A stretch of 64,000 nucleotides of DNA from an uncultured Thiotrichaceae bacterium (GCA_937925855.1 CALAMO010000007.1:1-64000); one strand, 5' to 3'. Positions 1 to 8,864 are shown, numbered from the stretch's first letter. Numbers and translations are program-made. Notes: generated by a model from the sequence alone, not told the origin.

Positions 1-10
1 GGCTGCGGGG

Positions 11-553
11 ATGACGGTGGGGGCGATGCGTGACTGGCTGAATAAGCATTACAGCTGGGCGCTGGCGCTGGATTTCACGGCTGAAGCTAGCCGCAGCCGG
101 TTTTGGTATGTGTCAGAAGAAAAGCTGGAACCGCGCTTGGGTGAGCGCTTTGATGAGCCGGGAATGGAGCTGGAGCAGCCGCTCTGCATTGGTTGGCATG
201 TGCATCAGCTTGATGCTGCGCTAGCGGCATGGACTGATCCTGAGGATACGCTGGCGGTGTTTCTACAGCAGTATCCTGAATTTCGCCATGTGGCGAGGCG
301 GACGCAGTATGCAGATAAATTCCCCTATATGGAAATTCAGGATAATCTCATCGCGGCCGAGATGATGCCTATTGATTTACTGCGGCTAAAGCTGTCGTTT
401 TTTGGGGCGACTAAGTTCGACCCACGCTCAGACCGCTGGGTGCGCATTACTTTGTTTCAACATGCGCCGTTCCCACATGAGTTGGCGGATATGTCGGCAG
501 ATGACTGGGTTTATCCGCCGCTGTGGCAGAGTGCTGAAGAAAAAATGGCTTGA
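11..553 (+). CDS. hypothetical protein, possibly 5'-truncated by the window edge
   Basis: I do not recognise this 180-residue protein. The frame is open to the first base of the window, so the true start may lie upstream of the ATG used here. It is soluble in appearance, rich in Trp, Tyr and Phe, with no signal peptide or membrane segment and no metal or nucleotide motif I can name. It ends a few bases before the DUF3726-like gene, so the two are probably co-transcribed and may act together. Function unknown. Confidence 0.6.
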   Translation: MTVGAMRDWLNKHYSWALALDFTAEASRSRFWYVSEEKLEPRLGERFDEPGMELEQPLCIGWHVHQLDAALAAWTDPEDTLAVFLQQYPEFRHVARRTQYADKFPYMEIQDNLIAAEMMPIDLLRLKLSFFGATKFDPRSDRWVRITLFQHAPFPHELADMSADDWVYPPLWQSAEEKMA

Positions 554-558
554 GTGGG

Positions 559-1224
559 ATGACAAACATGACAGCAACGACGGTTTACTCGCTGAGCGAA
601 ATTACAGCGCATGCTAGGAAAGCAGCGCGGGGCGCGGGCTTTGCCTGGGGCTATGCGGAAGAGGTCGCGCAGGCAGTGCGCCTGCTTGCTGCCCATCAGC
701 TGCCGGGCGCAGTCGTCTTGGCAGCCTACCTTGCGGAGCGCGCGGATACGATGGTGTTTTGTGGGCCGGTGAGGGCAGATGATCTCTGGTCAGCGCCGGA
801 GCCGAAGTCGGCGCTGTGTCCGGTACTCAGCGGGGCAATGCTCTTTGATGATGTTGCCGTGGTGCAAGCAGAGCAGGGTCTGGTATTAACACAGCTGGCT
901 TACCCCTTGTTACTGCTACCTTATATTGCCTTATTGAGTCAGCGATTGGGCTGTGCGTTCCAGCTAAACTGGGAGGCGATCGAACTGGTGTGTGAGCAGG
1001 GCCGCCTGCTGCGGATCGTTGAGGAGACGGACACTGCGCTGCTGGCGGCACGCACGGCGCGCTTCAGCTGTCGTGTGCTAGCCGTCTCTGGGGTGGGCGT
1101 GACAGCGGGTCAGCGCGGGCAGGCTATTAGTGCTGCGGTTTGGCAGGGGCTGAATCATTTTGCGCAGCAGACCTACGTGCCAGCGACTGAGGCTTCACGG
1201 CGCGGTGCCGGGCCGGCGAATTGA
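559..1224 (+). CDS. DUF3726-like protein
   Basis: The N-terminus (SLSEITAHARKAARGAGFAW) resembles the conserved opening of DUF3726 proteins, which have no established function. The ORF could start at a TTG at 550, but ATG 559 or 568 is more likely; both lie just after the stop of the previous gene, which suggests translational coupling. The protein is Ala/Leu-rich, has no signal peptide, and has one hydrophobic stretch around residues 115-135 that may be a buried helix rather than a membrane segment. Family assignment is from memory of the motif and should be treated as moderate. Confidence 0.6.
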   Translation: MTNMTATTVYSLSEITAHARKAARGAGFAWGYAEEVAQAVRLLAAHQLPGAVVLAAYLAERADTMVFCGPVRADDLWSAPEPKSALCPVLSGAMLFDDVAVVQAEQGLVLTQLAYPLLLLPYIALLSQRLGCAFQLNWEAIELVCEQGRLLRIVEETDTALLAARTARFSCRVLAVSGVGVTAGQRGQAISAAVWQGLNHFAQQTYVPATEASRRGAGPAN

Positions 1225-1281
1225 CTCAGTGAGATTGACTCAGTGGAATGGAATCAGGGGCCAAAGTCGGTGGATTGAGTG

Positions 1282-1500
1282 ATGAATCGTATTAACCCGA
1301 AAAAACTCCTGCACAGTAAGTGGACAGCCGTTATCCCGCTCAGGAAAGAACTGCACTTCATGGTGACGGAAGTGACGTTCGATGAGGACGGAGAGGGTGT
1401 ACTGGCGTGTACGCTGGAGGCCGTGCTAACACGGCGGACACGGCCGATTGACTGGCACGAGTTACAAGATGAAACGCAGTGGCTTCACGGCTGGAAGTAG
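1282..1500 (+). CDS. TIGR02450 family Trp-rich small protein
   Basis: This 72-residue protein opens with MNRINPKKLLHSKWTAV and ends in a WLHGWK motif, matching the short Trp-rich TIGR02450 family of Gammaproteobacteria. The family has no assigned function. ATG 1282 is preferred to the overlapping GTG at 1279 because family members start MN.INPKKLL. It is small, soluble and has no signal peptide. Identification is firm, biological role is not known. Confidence 0.88.
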   Translation: MNRINPKKLLHSKWTAVIPLRKELHFMVTEVTFDEDGEGVLACTLEAVLTRRTRPIDWHELQDETQWLHGWK

Positions 1501-1710
1501 GCGCTTGTATTCGCAAACAGTCGATCTCAATTAAGTTCCTCTAACCCGGTGGCATCAGGGCTATTAACACCCGTTTCTTAGCATCTCCTAATATGGGGTG
1601 GCCTCAACGGTTTTGGCGCGCACTCGTGTTAACTATAGGCTGAGTTGTGGCGCGAAGCTTTTAGGCGGATGACTGATGAGTAATTTAAATGATAGGGTGG
1701 GCAGGTCACT

Positions 1711-2337
1711 ATGATACAGCGTTATATACACTTCTGGTTCGGGCTATTGTTGCTTACTTTGAGCGGCACTGTGCTGGCGATTGAAGAGCCCAGCTATACG
1801 GTGCTTGAGCAGGCGGATGCGTTTGAGCTGCGCCGCTATGAACCTAAAATTGTTGCAGAAACCCTGGTGTCTGGTTCGATGGATTCGGCTTCAGGCGGGG
1901 CGTTTAAACTGTTGGCGGGTTATATTTTTGGTGATAATACGGCGCGCACCGGCGGCAATGAAACCATCAGTATGACTGCACCGGTGACGCTGGAACCTCG
2001 CTCACAGCAAATCAACATGACCTCGCCCGTCACGCTGGAGCAAGCCGGTGGACAATGGCGAGTGCACTTTGTCATGCCAGCGCAATACACCATGGCGACG
2101 CTGCCAAAGCCGAATAATCCGGCGGTAACGCTGCGTCAGATTCCAGCGGTGCGCTATGCCGTCGTACGTTTTTCCGGTTTCACCGGCGAAGCCAAAGTTG
2201 CGCAGAAGACGGCGGAGCTCATGGCGTGGATGAAGACCAAAGGGCTGCGCCCGGCGGGGGCTGCTGAGCTATCACGCTACAACCCGCCGTGGACGCTGCC
2301 TTTTCTGCGGCGCAATGAAGTGATGATTCGCTACTGA
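1711..2337 (+). CDS. SOUL family haem-binding protein, secreted
   Basis: A 208-residue protein with a signal peptide (hydrophobic core about residues 8-22, cleavage likely after VLA) followed by a SOUL/HBP domain. The family signature is visible in the opening (YTVLEQADAFELRRYEP), in the repeated SMTAPVTLE and NMTSPVTLE segments near residues 87-110, and in the C-terminal RRNEVMIRY ending. SOUL proteins bind haem or porphyrin; the bacterial ones are usually exported and of unclear role. It stands alone: the next gene is convergent from the other strand. The 210 bases upstream (1501-1710) hold no gene I can see. Confidence 0.88.
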   Translation: MIQRYIHFWFGLLLLTLSGTVLAIEEPSYTVLEQADAFELRRYEPKIVAETLVSGSMDSASGGAFKLLAGYIFGDNTARTGGNETISMTAPVTLEPRSQQINMTSPVTLEQAGGQWRVHFVMPAQYTMATLPKPNNPAVTLRQIPAVRYAVVRFSGFTGEAKVAQKTAELMAWMKTKGLRPAGAAELSRYNPPWTLPFLRRNEVMIRY

Positions 2338-2350
2338 TGCTGAGCGCAGG

Positions 2351-3262
2351 TCACGCTGACAGGCGGTAAAACGCCTGAGCGTTGTGGTGAAAAATCTGTG
2401 CGATGTCCTGCTTAGATAAACCACAGCGTTCAGCGCACAGCAATACTTGATCGATGACAACGTCATAGCCACGCATCAGTTTATCAACGGGGAAATTACT
2501 GCCCCACAGCATGCGCTCCGCACCAAACAATTCCAGCATCGTATCAAACAGTGATTGTATGCTGTCTGCACTCCAGTTCTGATCAAACATACCAAAGCCG
2601 GATAGCTTCACCGTACACTGCGGCAGTGCGGCCAGTTCTGCGAGCGCCGTCTGCCAGGTCTTAAGGCCCTGAGCGCTTTGGTCGTAGGGGCTGCCCGCGT
2701 GATCGAGTACCAGCGGGACATTTTCATGCTGGGCAAAGAATGCAGCGGCCTCTGCCATTTGCTCTGGGTAGAGCTGCAGATCAAAGCTTAACTGCTGCTC
2801 CGCCAGTTGGGCGAACTGCCTGCGCCACGTTGGGTTCTTGAGGTAATGTTCGCCCGCAAAGCTAATGTCCGGCCGATCATCAATTCGGCTTAGAATCTGG
2901 CGCACACCGCGAAAACCTGGGAGTGCCTGATAACGCTGGAGGGTGTCTTGCAAGTCGGCGGCGGTTAAATCGAGAAAGCCGATGTGGGCAGAGGGCAGGG
3001 CGTGTGCGTTGCTCAGCGTTTGCAGCCAGTCTGCCTCACGTACCGGGTCCGGGATGGCACCATCGGCCTGGACGTGGATGGATGCAACAATATCATGCCT
3101 GCTGGATTCGGCGCGAAATTCATCGATGAGGTAATCGCGCTGAATTGGAGTGGGGTCGCCGAAGGGCTTGGGAGCACCAATCTTCTTCAGCCAGACATAG
3201 TTGATGGCGGCGCTGTCGTTTACGGGACACCAAAGGTGGTGGTGGGCGTCGGTTATTTGCAT
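2351..3262 (-). CDS. amidohydrolase 2 family metal-dependent hydrolase
   Basis: This 303-residue protein has the TIM-barrel amidohydrolase-2 signature: the N-terminal DAHHHLW metal-binding motif at residues 5-11, a VLDHAG strand with a further ligand His near residue 190, and GSNFPVDK with the catalytic Asp near residue 260. Members act as lactonases, decarboxylases or hydrolases on small organic acids. It is the last of three minus-strand genes after the MFS transporter and the SnoaL-like protein, only 15 bp behind the latter, so all three probably serve one uptake and breakdown route. The sequence does not show the substrate; sugar lactones are one known class for this subfamily. Confidence 0.85.
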   Translation of the reverse strand: MQITDAHHHLWCPVNDSAAINYVWLKKIGAPKPFGDPTPIQRDYLIDEFRAESSRHDIVASIHVQADGAIPDPVREADWLQTLSNAHALPSAHIGFLDLTAADLQDTLQRYQALPGFRGVRQILSRIDDRPDISFAGEHYLKNPTWRRQFAQLAEQQLSFDLQLYPEQMAEAAAFFAQHENVPLVLDHAGSPYDQSAQGLKTWQTALAELAALPQCTVKLSGFGMFDQNWSADSIQSLFDTMLELFGAERMLWGSNFPVDKLMRGYDVVIDQVLLCAERCGLSKQDIAQIFHHNAQAFYRLSA

Positions 3263-3277
3263 GTTAGCAAGCCACCT

Positions 3278-4327
3278 CTAGGCTAAGTGTGGGGTTGTCG
3301 GATTCATGATGTTTGCGGTTCGCGTCAGCACATCCAGGCCTTGCTGTTTTAACCACCACGGCAAATCTATCAGCACCCAGTTCTCCGCCAGTTTATTACC
3401 CTCGCGCCGGTAGACATCGACTACCTGCATCGACGCCTTCACCTGTCCACCCGGCAAGCCCAGCCAGCCCCCCAGCGGCGTGTTACTCAGATTGGGCCAG
3501 CCAAAAAAGCAGGCAAAATTACCCTCAGCAAACCGACAGACGTGGCCCTCAAATTTTTTATCGCCCAGCTGCGCGCGGAAAGGCAACTGATGCTGCTCCT
3601 GATAGCGCGGAATGGTGTATGTTGCGCCGATTCCCGCCGGGCCATACCACAGCATATCCTTAGCCCAGGTTTTTTCCAGTATTTCCGGTGGACAGGTCAT
3701 GGAGCCGCTTTCATTCAGCTGACCGAGGTCATCCACCATGCGGTTGACTAGGTCGAGTGTGGCCGCCGCTTCAGCTGTCGGTGCATCGTGATATAACAGG
3801 CCATCATGCGTGCGCGGGCCGGGATAGTTAAAGTAAACGCCGGTAGACGGCGGCAGTGGATAGACACCGGCCTGTGCCATTAGGCCTATGAGGTCGATAA
3901 ATAAGCCGGTTTGGCTAATCTTACCGTCTTGGACGCAGTTAAATTCGGCATAGCGCACATTAACAATTTTGCGCGTGGGTGGGATGCCGAGAAAGTCATG
4001 GTCAAATAGCCCCATGAAATTGCCCATGCTCATGACCCAGGTTTCACCGCCGTAAAGATTGGCTCCGGCGATAAAAATATCCTGGCGGCGCTGCATGTGC
4101 CGGATGGCATGCATGAAGGGCTGCCAGAAGCTGGTGCTGGCGGCGGCGACCCCCTGCTGTTCGCGAAACGGATAGACGCCGCGCCACAGATAATCAGGAG
4201 CCGTGTATTCAGCCAGCACCGCGCTGACGGTGCTGGGGGTGGCCTGTTCCAGCGCCTCGAAGTACTGGCGGATCAGTGTCTTGGCAGCCTGGAAAGAGGC
4301 GGTTTGCGGATCATTCTGCTGGCTCAT
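3278..4327 (-). CDS. tandem SnoaL/NTF2-like protein
   Basis: This 349-residue protein seems to hold two SnoaL/NTF2-like alpha+beta cone domains, roughly residues 8-170 and 185-340. The halves share a W..FM....GFFG-type pattern, and the N-terminal half opens with an IRQYFEALEQA helix typical of the fold. SnoaL-like proteins act as cyclases, isomerases, hydratases or ligand binders, so no reaction can be named. It lies 15 bp upstream of the amidohydrolase and downstream of the MFS gene, which suggests it processes the compound that the transporter imports. No signal peptide is visible. Confidence 0.72.
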   Translation of the reverse strand: MSQQNDPQTASFQAAKTLIRQYFEALEQATPSTVSAVLAEYTAPDYLWRGVYPFREQQGVAAASTSFWQPFMHAIRHMQRRQDIFIAGANLYGGETWVMSMGNFMGLFDHDFLGIPPTRKIVNVRYAEFNCVQDGKISQTGLFIDLIGLMAQAGVYPLPPSTGVYFNYPGPRTHDGLLYHDAPTAEAAATLDLVNRMVDDLGQLNESGSMTCPPEILEKTWAKDMLWYGPAGIGATYTIPRYQEQHQLPFRAQLGDKKFEGHVCRFAEGNFACFFGWPNLSNTPLGGWLGLPGGQVKASMQVVDVYRREGNKLAENWVLIDLPWWLKQQGLDVLTRTANIMNPTTPHLA

Positions 4328-4433
4328 AATGTGCCTGAAGCTAAAGAAATAGTGGATTTTGCATCGCCCTACCTGGAGTTACAAGTGATCTTAGCGCTAG
4401 ACAGGACAAGATGCAGCACTTCCATTGGGGTGT

Positions 4434-5672
4434 TTAGACCGGTTTGACGGCGGCGAGCCGCGCAATAGGCTGTTCTTTGATTGGCCAATGTAGGGCGGCG
4501 GCCACCAGCGAAAACATAACCCCCAGCCACCACACTAGGTTGTAGTTGCCGGTTTGTTCATAGGTCCAGCCACCGAGCCAGACGCCGCTAAAGCTGCCGA
4601 GCTGATGGCATAAAAACACCACACCATAGAGCAAGGACATATAACGTGTGCCGAACATAATGGACACCAACCCGGAAGTGGGTGGCACAGTCGCCAGCCA
4701 TAAAAAGCCCATGGCAGCACAAAAAATGAAGACGCTGTACAGGGTGATGGGTGTGAGTACGAAAACGGCAATGATCACGCCCCGCAGTAGGTAAATCCAG
4801 AGCAGCACCTGTTTGCGCTGAAATTTACTGGATAAAACACCCGCATAGTAAGCCCCGAAGATATTACAAAAGCCAATAACCGAAATAGCCCACGCACCTA
4901 CCTGCCCCGAGAAGCCAAGATCCGACAGATAGGCTGGCATGTGTGCGGTAATAAAGGCGACGTGAAAGCCGCAGACATAAAAGCCCAGCACCAGTAAAAT
5001 ATAAGAGCGATGACCCAGTGCTTCACGCAGTGCCTCGGTCATGGTTTGTGCTTTGTGGCTACGGTCGTTGGCATCTGGGGCTTTACTGCCTGCGTAAGGG
5101 GCCAGCGGCATAGCGAGTAGGCACATCGCCAGGGTGGACAGCGCCAGAATATGCAGTGTATTTACCCAGCCGACTGACTCGATCAGTGATTGCGCCACGG
5201 GTACCATCAGAAACTGTCCGGCGGAACCGGCGGCAGCGCCTAAGCCTAATACCCACTGCTGCCGATCCGGGCTGACCGCGCGGGCGAGTGCGGGCAGAAT
5301 AATACCAAACGAAGTGCCCGCTACCCCCGCACCGACCAGCAATCCAGCGGTGCTATTCAGCATCCAAGGTGCAGTGACATGGGGCGTTAAGCCCAAGCCC
5401 AGCGCATATAATAAGGCGGCGACGCAAATGACTTTGATGTTGCCAAAGCGATCTGCCAACCCGCCCGCAAAAACGGCGACCACGCCCCAGATGAGATTTT
5501 GCAGCGCGAGTGCAAAGCCAATCGTGTCACGGCCCCAGCCATTGGCATCAGCCAGTGGCTTAACGTATAGCCCGAAGCCAGAGCGATAGCCAAAAGAGAG
5601 CAGCACCAGTAAACAGGCCGATAAGATTAACAGCCAAACATGCGGCGGCACGCGAGACATTTTTTCGGACAT
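4434..5672 (-). CDS. MFS transporter, OFA/monocarboxylate-like
   Basis: This 412-residue membrane protein has about twelve hydrophobic segments arranged as two six-helix halves, with a loop around residues 190-210 between them. The GLADRFG motif at the 2-3 loop (about residues 68-74) is the standard MFS signature. The opening GYRSGFGLYVKPLADANGW is typical of oxalate/formate and monocarboxylate-type MFS members, so a small carboxylate is a reasonable but unproved substrate. It leads the minus-strand set with the SnoaL-like protein and the amidohydrolase; the 106 bp to the next gene leave room for a separate promoter or a leader. The upstream interval to 5855 probably holds its promoter and that of the divergent lipoprotein. 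Confidence 0.85.
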   Translation of the reverse strand: MSEKMSRVPPHVWLLILSACLLVLLSFGYRSGFGLYVKPLADANGWGRDTIGFALALQNLIWGVVAVFAGGLADRFGNIKVICVAALLYALGLGLTPHVTAPWMLNSTAGLLVGAGVAGTSFGIILPALARAVSPDRQQWVLGLGAAAGSAGQFLMVPVAQSLIESVGWVNTLHILALSTLAMCLLAMPLAPYAGSKAPDANDRSHKAQTMTEALREALGHRSYILLVLGFYVCGFHVAFITAHMPAYLSDLGFSGQVGAWAISVIGFCNIFGAYYAGVLSSKFQRKQVLLWIYLLRGVIIAVFVLTPITLYSVFIFCAAMGFLWLATVPPTSGLVSIMFGTRYMSLLYGVVFLCHQLGSFSGVWLGGWTYEQTGNYNLVWWLGVMFSLVAAALHWPIKEQPIARLAAVKPV

Positions 5673-5855
5673 AGCGGCTCCAAATTGTTGTTGATGTCTG
5701 TTCTTTGCGCTGACAATATAGGGTGAATAGGGTGATTCACTCAGCGATCGGTATAATAATACGCTTTTTTACGCTGCTACGTGCGCCTGCCGATAACCAA
5801 TAAAATCTAATCAGCGTTTAATTCCTCAGGTGAATCTATTAAGGGTGTCCATTAA

Positions 5856-6734
5856 ATGAGTCAGTTTATGATAAATAGCCAGAAAAAAATCGCTCAGTGC
5901 TTGGTGTATGCCCTACTGTTTGTGTTGTTGAGCAGCTGTAGTGGTGTTCAGGTGAGCTATCGCTTTCTAGATGATCTGCTGCGTTGGCGTTTGAATGACT
6001 ATGTCAGTATTGAGGGGCCGGCGAGCCGTGAGCTGGATGCGGCGCTCAGCGCGTTCCACCGCTGGCATCGTAGTGAACAGCTGCCGCTATATGTTGACTT
6101 TTTGAGTGATCAAATGCGCATCCTGCAAGGGGATAAGATTAACGCGGCTCAACTACAGCAGGCCTATAACAGGGGAATGCATTTCTGGCAGTTGAGTATG
6201 CAGCAGCTTGCACCTGAGTTGGCGCTGACCCTTAGCCGTCTGGATGAGGCGCAGCTGAGGCAGCTGGCGAAAAACATGGATCAAAAGAATGCTGAATATG
6301 AGGCAGAACGCATTAATCTGGCGCGTACCGAGCGGCGGCAGGAGCGGATTCAGCGGATGCGCGATAGGCTGGAAGATTGGCTGGGGAGCGTGACGGACAC
6401 GCAGGCACAGCGGATTGAACAATGGGCTGATGATCTCAGCTATGAAACAGCTGCCCGCCTAGCGCAGCGGCGTTTACTGCGGCAGCGCTTTGACGGCTTG
6501 CTGAGCCTACAGAAGCAGCCGCAGCGGATGCAACAGCAGCTGATTCAACTCATCGCAACCCCACAGCAACAATGGACACCTGCCTATCGGCAGTATTCCA
6601 CATTGAACCAACACACCACCTATCAACTACTCATTGATTTACATGCTTCGCTCACAGTGGTGCAAGCTAAGACGCTGTTAAATCGATTGGATGGGTATCG
6701 AAGCGACTTTAGTAAACTGGCGGCTATGCAGTAA
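5856..6734 (+). CDS. DUF6279-like lipoprotein
   Basis: This 292-residue protein has a lipoprotein signal peptide with lipobox LLSSC near residues 24-28, followed by the segment VSYRFLDDLLRWRLNDYVS, typical of DUF6279 lipoproteins of Gammaproteobacteria. The rest is almost wholly alpha-helical and rich in Gln, Arg and Leu, compatible with a coiled-coil envelope protein. The family has no known function. It reads divergently from the MFS gene, with an AGGGTGTCC stretch just before the ATG that may serve as a ribosome binding site. Confidence 0.8.
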   Translation: MSQFMINSQKKIAQCLVYALLFVLLSSCSGVQVSYRFLDDLLRWRLNDYVSIEGPASRELDAALSAFHRWHRSEQLPLYVDFLSDQMRILQGDKINAAQLQQAYNRGMHFWQLSMQQLAPELALTLSRLDEAQLRQLAKNMDQKNAEYEAERINLARTERRQERIQRMRDRLEDWLGSVTDTQAQRIEQWADDLSYETAARLAQRRLLRQRFDGLLSLQKQPQRMQQQLIQLIATPQQQWTPAYRQYSTLNQHTTYQLLIDLHASLTVVQAKTLLNRLDGYRSDFSKLAAMQ

Positions 6735-6839
6735 TGTGAGCCGCTGGCTGCCTTTAATACTCCTGTTGCTTGGTGCACAGTCACGTTGACAGCATGAAAT
6801 GATGCTTTGATACAACATTTGATAAAAGGGATAAATGCG

Positions 6840-7517
6840 ATGAACAAGATATTACGTACTGCCTTATTGGCCGTGCTAATGGCGTGTAGTGGTACTGCGT
6901 TGGCGGAGATGGTTAATATTAATAAGGCTGATGCTGCCGCGCTAATGGAAAATTTACCGGGTATTGGTGAAGTCAAAGCCAAGGCAATTATTAAATACCG
7001 TAAGGAAAAAGGTAATTTCAAATCCATTGATGGGCTACTTGAAGTGCCGGGCATTGGCGAGAAAACGTTCCAGAGTTTGAAGAGCGAGGTGTCGGTCAGC
7101 AAAGGGGCAACTCAGGCTACGGGAAAAAAACCGATTACTTCCGCCAAGCAGACCGGTGCTGCTGAGTCCTCTAAGCGCACGACAAAAACAGAGAAAGACA
7201 GCAAATCCAGCAGTAAAGACAGTAAATCCAGCAGTAAAGACAGCAAATCCAGCAGTAAAGACAGCAAATCCAGCAGTAAAGACAGCAATTCCAGCAGTAA
7301 AGACAGCAATTCCAGCAGTAAAGACAGCAAATCCAGCAGCAGCAAATCTGCGGACAGTAAAACCAAGGTGGATAAGCCCAAGAGCAAAAGCCAATCTAAG
7401 CCTAAAAAGACGGATGCGAAGAAGCCCAAGCCAACAGTGACGCCTAAACCGAAGACTAAGAAGAGCAGTACTAAGAAGAGCAGTACTAAGAAGAAAAAGA
7501 AGTCCGCTAAGCAGTAG
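6840..7517 (+). CDS. ComEA-like helix-hairpin-helix protein with Lys/Ser-rich tail
   Basis: This 225-residue secreted protein has a signal peptide (residues 1-22, ending TALA) followed at once by a ComEA-type helix-hairpin-helix domain: VNINKADAAALMENLPGIG and then GLLEVPGIGEKTF, residues 24-83. ComEA-like proteins bind double-stranded DNA outside the inner membrane during uptake. The remaining 140 residues are low complexity: seven copies of a KDSKSSS-type heptad, then Lys/Pro/Ser repeats ending in poly-Lys. That strongly basic tail would add nonspecific DNA or polyanion binding. The start is ATG 6840; an upstream TTG at 6807 would destroy the signal peptide. Confidence 0.88.
   Translation: MNKILRTALLAVLMACSGTALAEMVNINKADAAALMENLPGIGEVKAKAIIKYRKEKGNFKSIDGLLEVPGIGEKTFQSLKSEVSVSKGATQATGKKPITSAKQTGAAESSKRTTKTEKDSKSSSKDSKSSSKDSKSSSKDSKSSSKDSNSSSKDSNSSSKDSKSSSSKSADSKTKVDKPKSKSQSKPKKTDAKKPKPTVTPKPKTKKSSTKKSSTKKKKKSAKQ
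7194..7340 (+). repeat. seven tandem 21-bp units inside the HHH protein gene
   Basis: Seven near-identical 21-bp units (AAAGACAGCAAATCCAGCAG plus T or C) run head to tail and encode KDSKSSS or KDSNSSS. Two units carry A-to-T changes giving Asn. Because the unit is a multiple of three, copy-number change alters tail length without breaking the frame. A shorter 15-bp repeat (ACTAAGAAGAGCAGT) follows near the end of the gene. Confidence 0.95.
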
Positions 7518-7570
7518 CGTGGATAAAGGCGTTGCCGCCTGCGGATTTTATTCCCGCTGGCGGTGGTGCT

Positions 7571-8113
7571 TTAGCGACTCAGGTACTTCTGTGCTGTCTT
7601 AATATAATGCGCGGTATCCCATTTTAGATAGTCATAGTCTTTTTCATTCATCGCACGCAGTTTCCTCGCGGGCGAGCCACCCCAGAGTTCACCCGTAGGG
7701 ACTCGCTTATTCGGCGTTAATAGCGCACCCGCCGCCAGCATAGATCCCGGTTCGAGTACGCAGCCATCCAAAATGACTGAGCCAATTCCGACCAGTGAAC
7801 CATCACCAATCGTACAGCTATGCAGCATAGCGCCGTGGCCAATCACAACATTATCGCCCAGGATAGTGGGCTGACCACCCAGGGTGGCATGTAACACGGA
7901 ACCATCCTGTACGCTGGTGTTTTTGCCAATAATCAGCGCGTGGTCATCGCCCCGCAAGACGCAGCTGTACCAAATGCTGGAGCCGGAACCAATCGTAACA
8001 TCACCAATAATACTGGCCGTGGCGGCCACAAAAACATCATCGGCAATCACTGGTGTTTTGCCATCAAAGGTTTCGATGTGACCGGTCTGTGGGGGTCGAG
8101 CGCTGTGAGTCAT
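7571..8113 (-). CDS. gamma carbonic anhydrase family protein (YrdA/PaaY-like)
   Basis: This 180-residue protein is a left-handed beta-helix built from hexapeptide repeats (IGDVTIGSGSSIW, ILGDNVVIGHGAML). The three zinc-ligand histidines of gamma carbonic anhydrases are present at about H75, H93 and H98, and the Arg/Asp pair of the VLRGDD motif is also there. Proteins of this type are cytoplasmic trimers; some hydrate CO2 and others have no detectable activity. Its ATG shares a base with the stop codon of the broken ATP sulfurylase gene upstream, so it may once have been translated from the same message. Confidence 0.9.
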   Translation of the reverse strand: MTHSARPPQTGHIETFDGKTPVIADDVFVAATASIIGDVTIGSGSSIWYSCVLRGDDHALIIGKNTSVQDGSVLHATLGGQPTILGDNVVIGHGAMLHSCTIGDGSLVGIGSVILDGCVLEPGSMLAAGALLTPNKRVPTGELWGGSPARKLRAMNEKDYDYLKWDTAHYIKTAQKYLSR

Positions 8114-8683
8114 TAGTTAATCAGTCCCATATCTTCCAATTTTAAAATCACCTGATGCGCGCAGTTATCCACATCGGCACTTTCTGTTTCAATGCCCAGC
8201 TCTGGGGTTTCCGGCATGTCATAGGGGTCAGAGATACCGGTGAATGTTGTTATCTTACCCGCTCGTGCCAGTTTGTACAGACCTTCAATAAAGTGGGTGC
8301 AGCCGTGATTCTTGCGGATCAGGCCGCGCCAGAGTGCTTCTCGCGGCCTGGCCATGCGCATCGCCAAAATCACCCCTTCCTGGTCACGCCGCGCAATGTC
8401 TTGGTTCGGTATAATCGCGTCTGCAAAAGGCCTGTGTGACATCCAGCGTGATGGGTATTGGCCACAGTGCGTCTTCTGCCAGTCGCATGGTGTCGACCAC
8501 TGATTCATAATCGGCCTGCGTCAAAAAGCCCTCAAGTGGTGCAAACCCACTATTCATAAGTCGTTCAAGGTCGCAAATTTGGCGCAGGGTCAGATCCCAC
8601 GAGTTCAGTGCGGCCGCTTTGTGTTTGAGTTTTTGCGCGCTACCGAAGGAGGCATAGCGTTCTGGCATGGGGGCGTGTTGCAT
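8113..8683 (-). pseudogene. remnant of a fused ATP sulfurylase / APS kinase gene
   Basis: Three blocks of a Sat-CysC type protein survive in order. The first (8683 to about 8360) is the N-terminal ATP sulfurylase domain, recognisable by NSGFAPLEGFL and PIPITLDVTQAF. The reading frame then breaks at an AAAA run at 8425-8428 (one extra base) and resumes with DQEGVILA. Next comes a scrap of the catalytic core (RKNHGCTHFIEG), and finally the APS kinase end (ITTFTGISDPYDMPETPEL and CAHQVILKLEDMG). The nucleotide-binding HxGH-type motifs and the APS kinase P-loop lie in parts that are missing. Intact bifunctional enzymes have about 570 residues, so some two thirds is gone through at least two internal deletions. 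It cannot make active enzyme. Confidence 0.87.
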
Positions 8684-8864
8684 TGTCGGTCTAATCCTGC
8701 TTTAGCCCTGAGGCATGAATAACACCTAGATTATCAGTTTCTGCTGTAGGGTGCAGGTGTACTGTGTGTCGTTAACGCTCCTTATTTGTTTCTGCGCGAA
8801 TAGCCGCTATGCTGTGATTTTTAGGGTGTTACAATGAGCACTGAGAACACACTGAGAGGCGATA

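Noticed and set aside
7035..7429. Long minus-strand open frames with Phe/Val- and Leu-rich repeats opposite the HHH gene
   Set aside because: They are the reverse-complement shadow of the KDSKSSS repeat, with no start signal or conservation pattern of their own.
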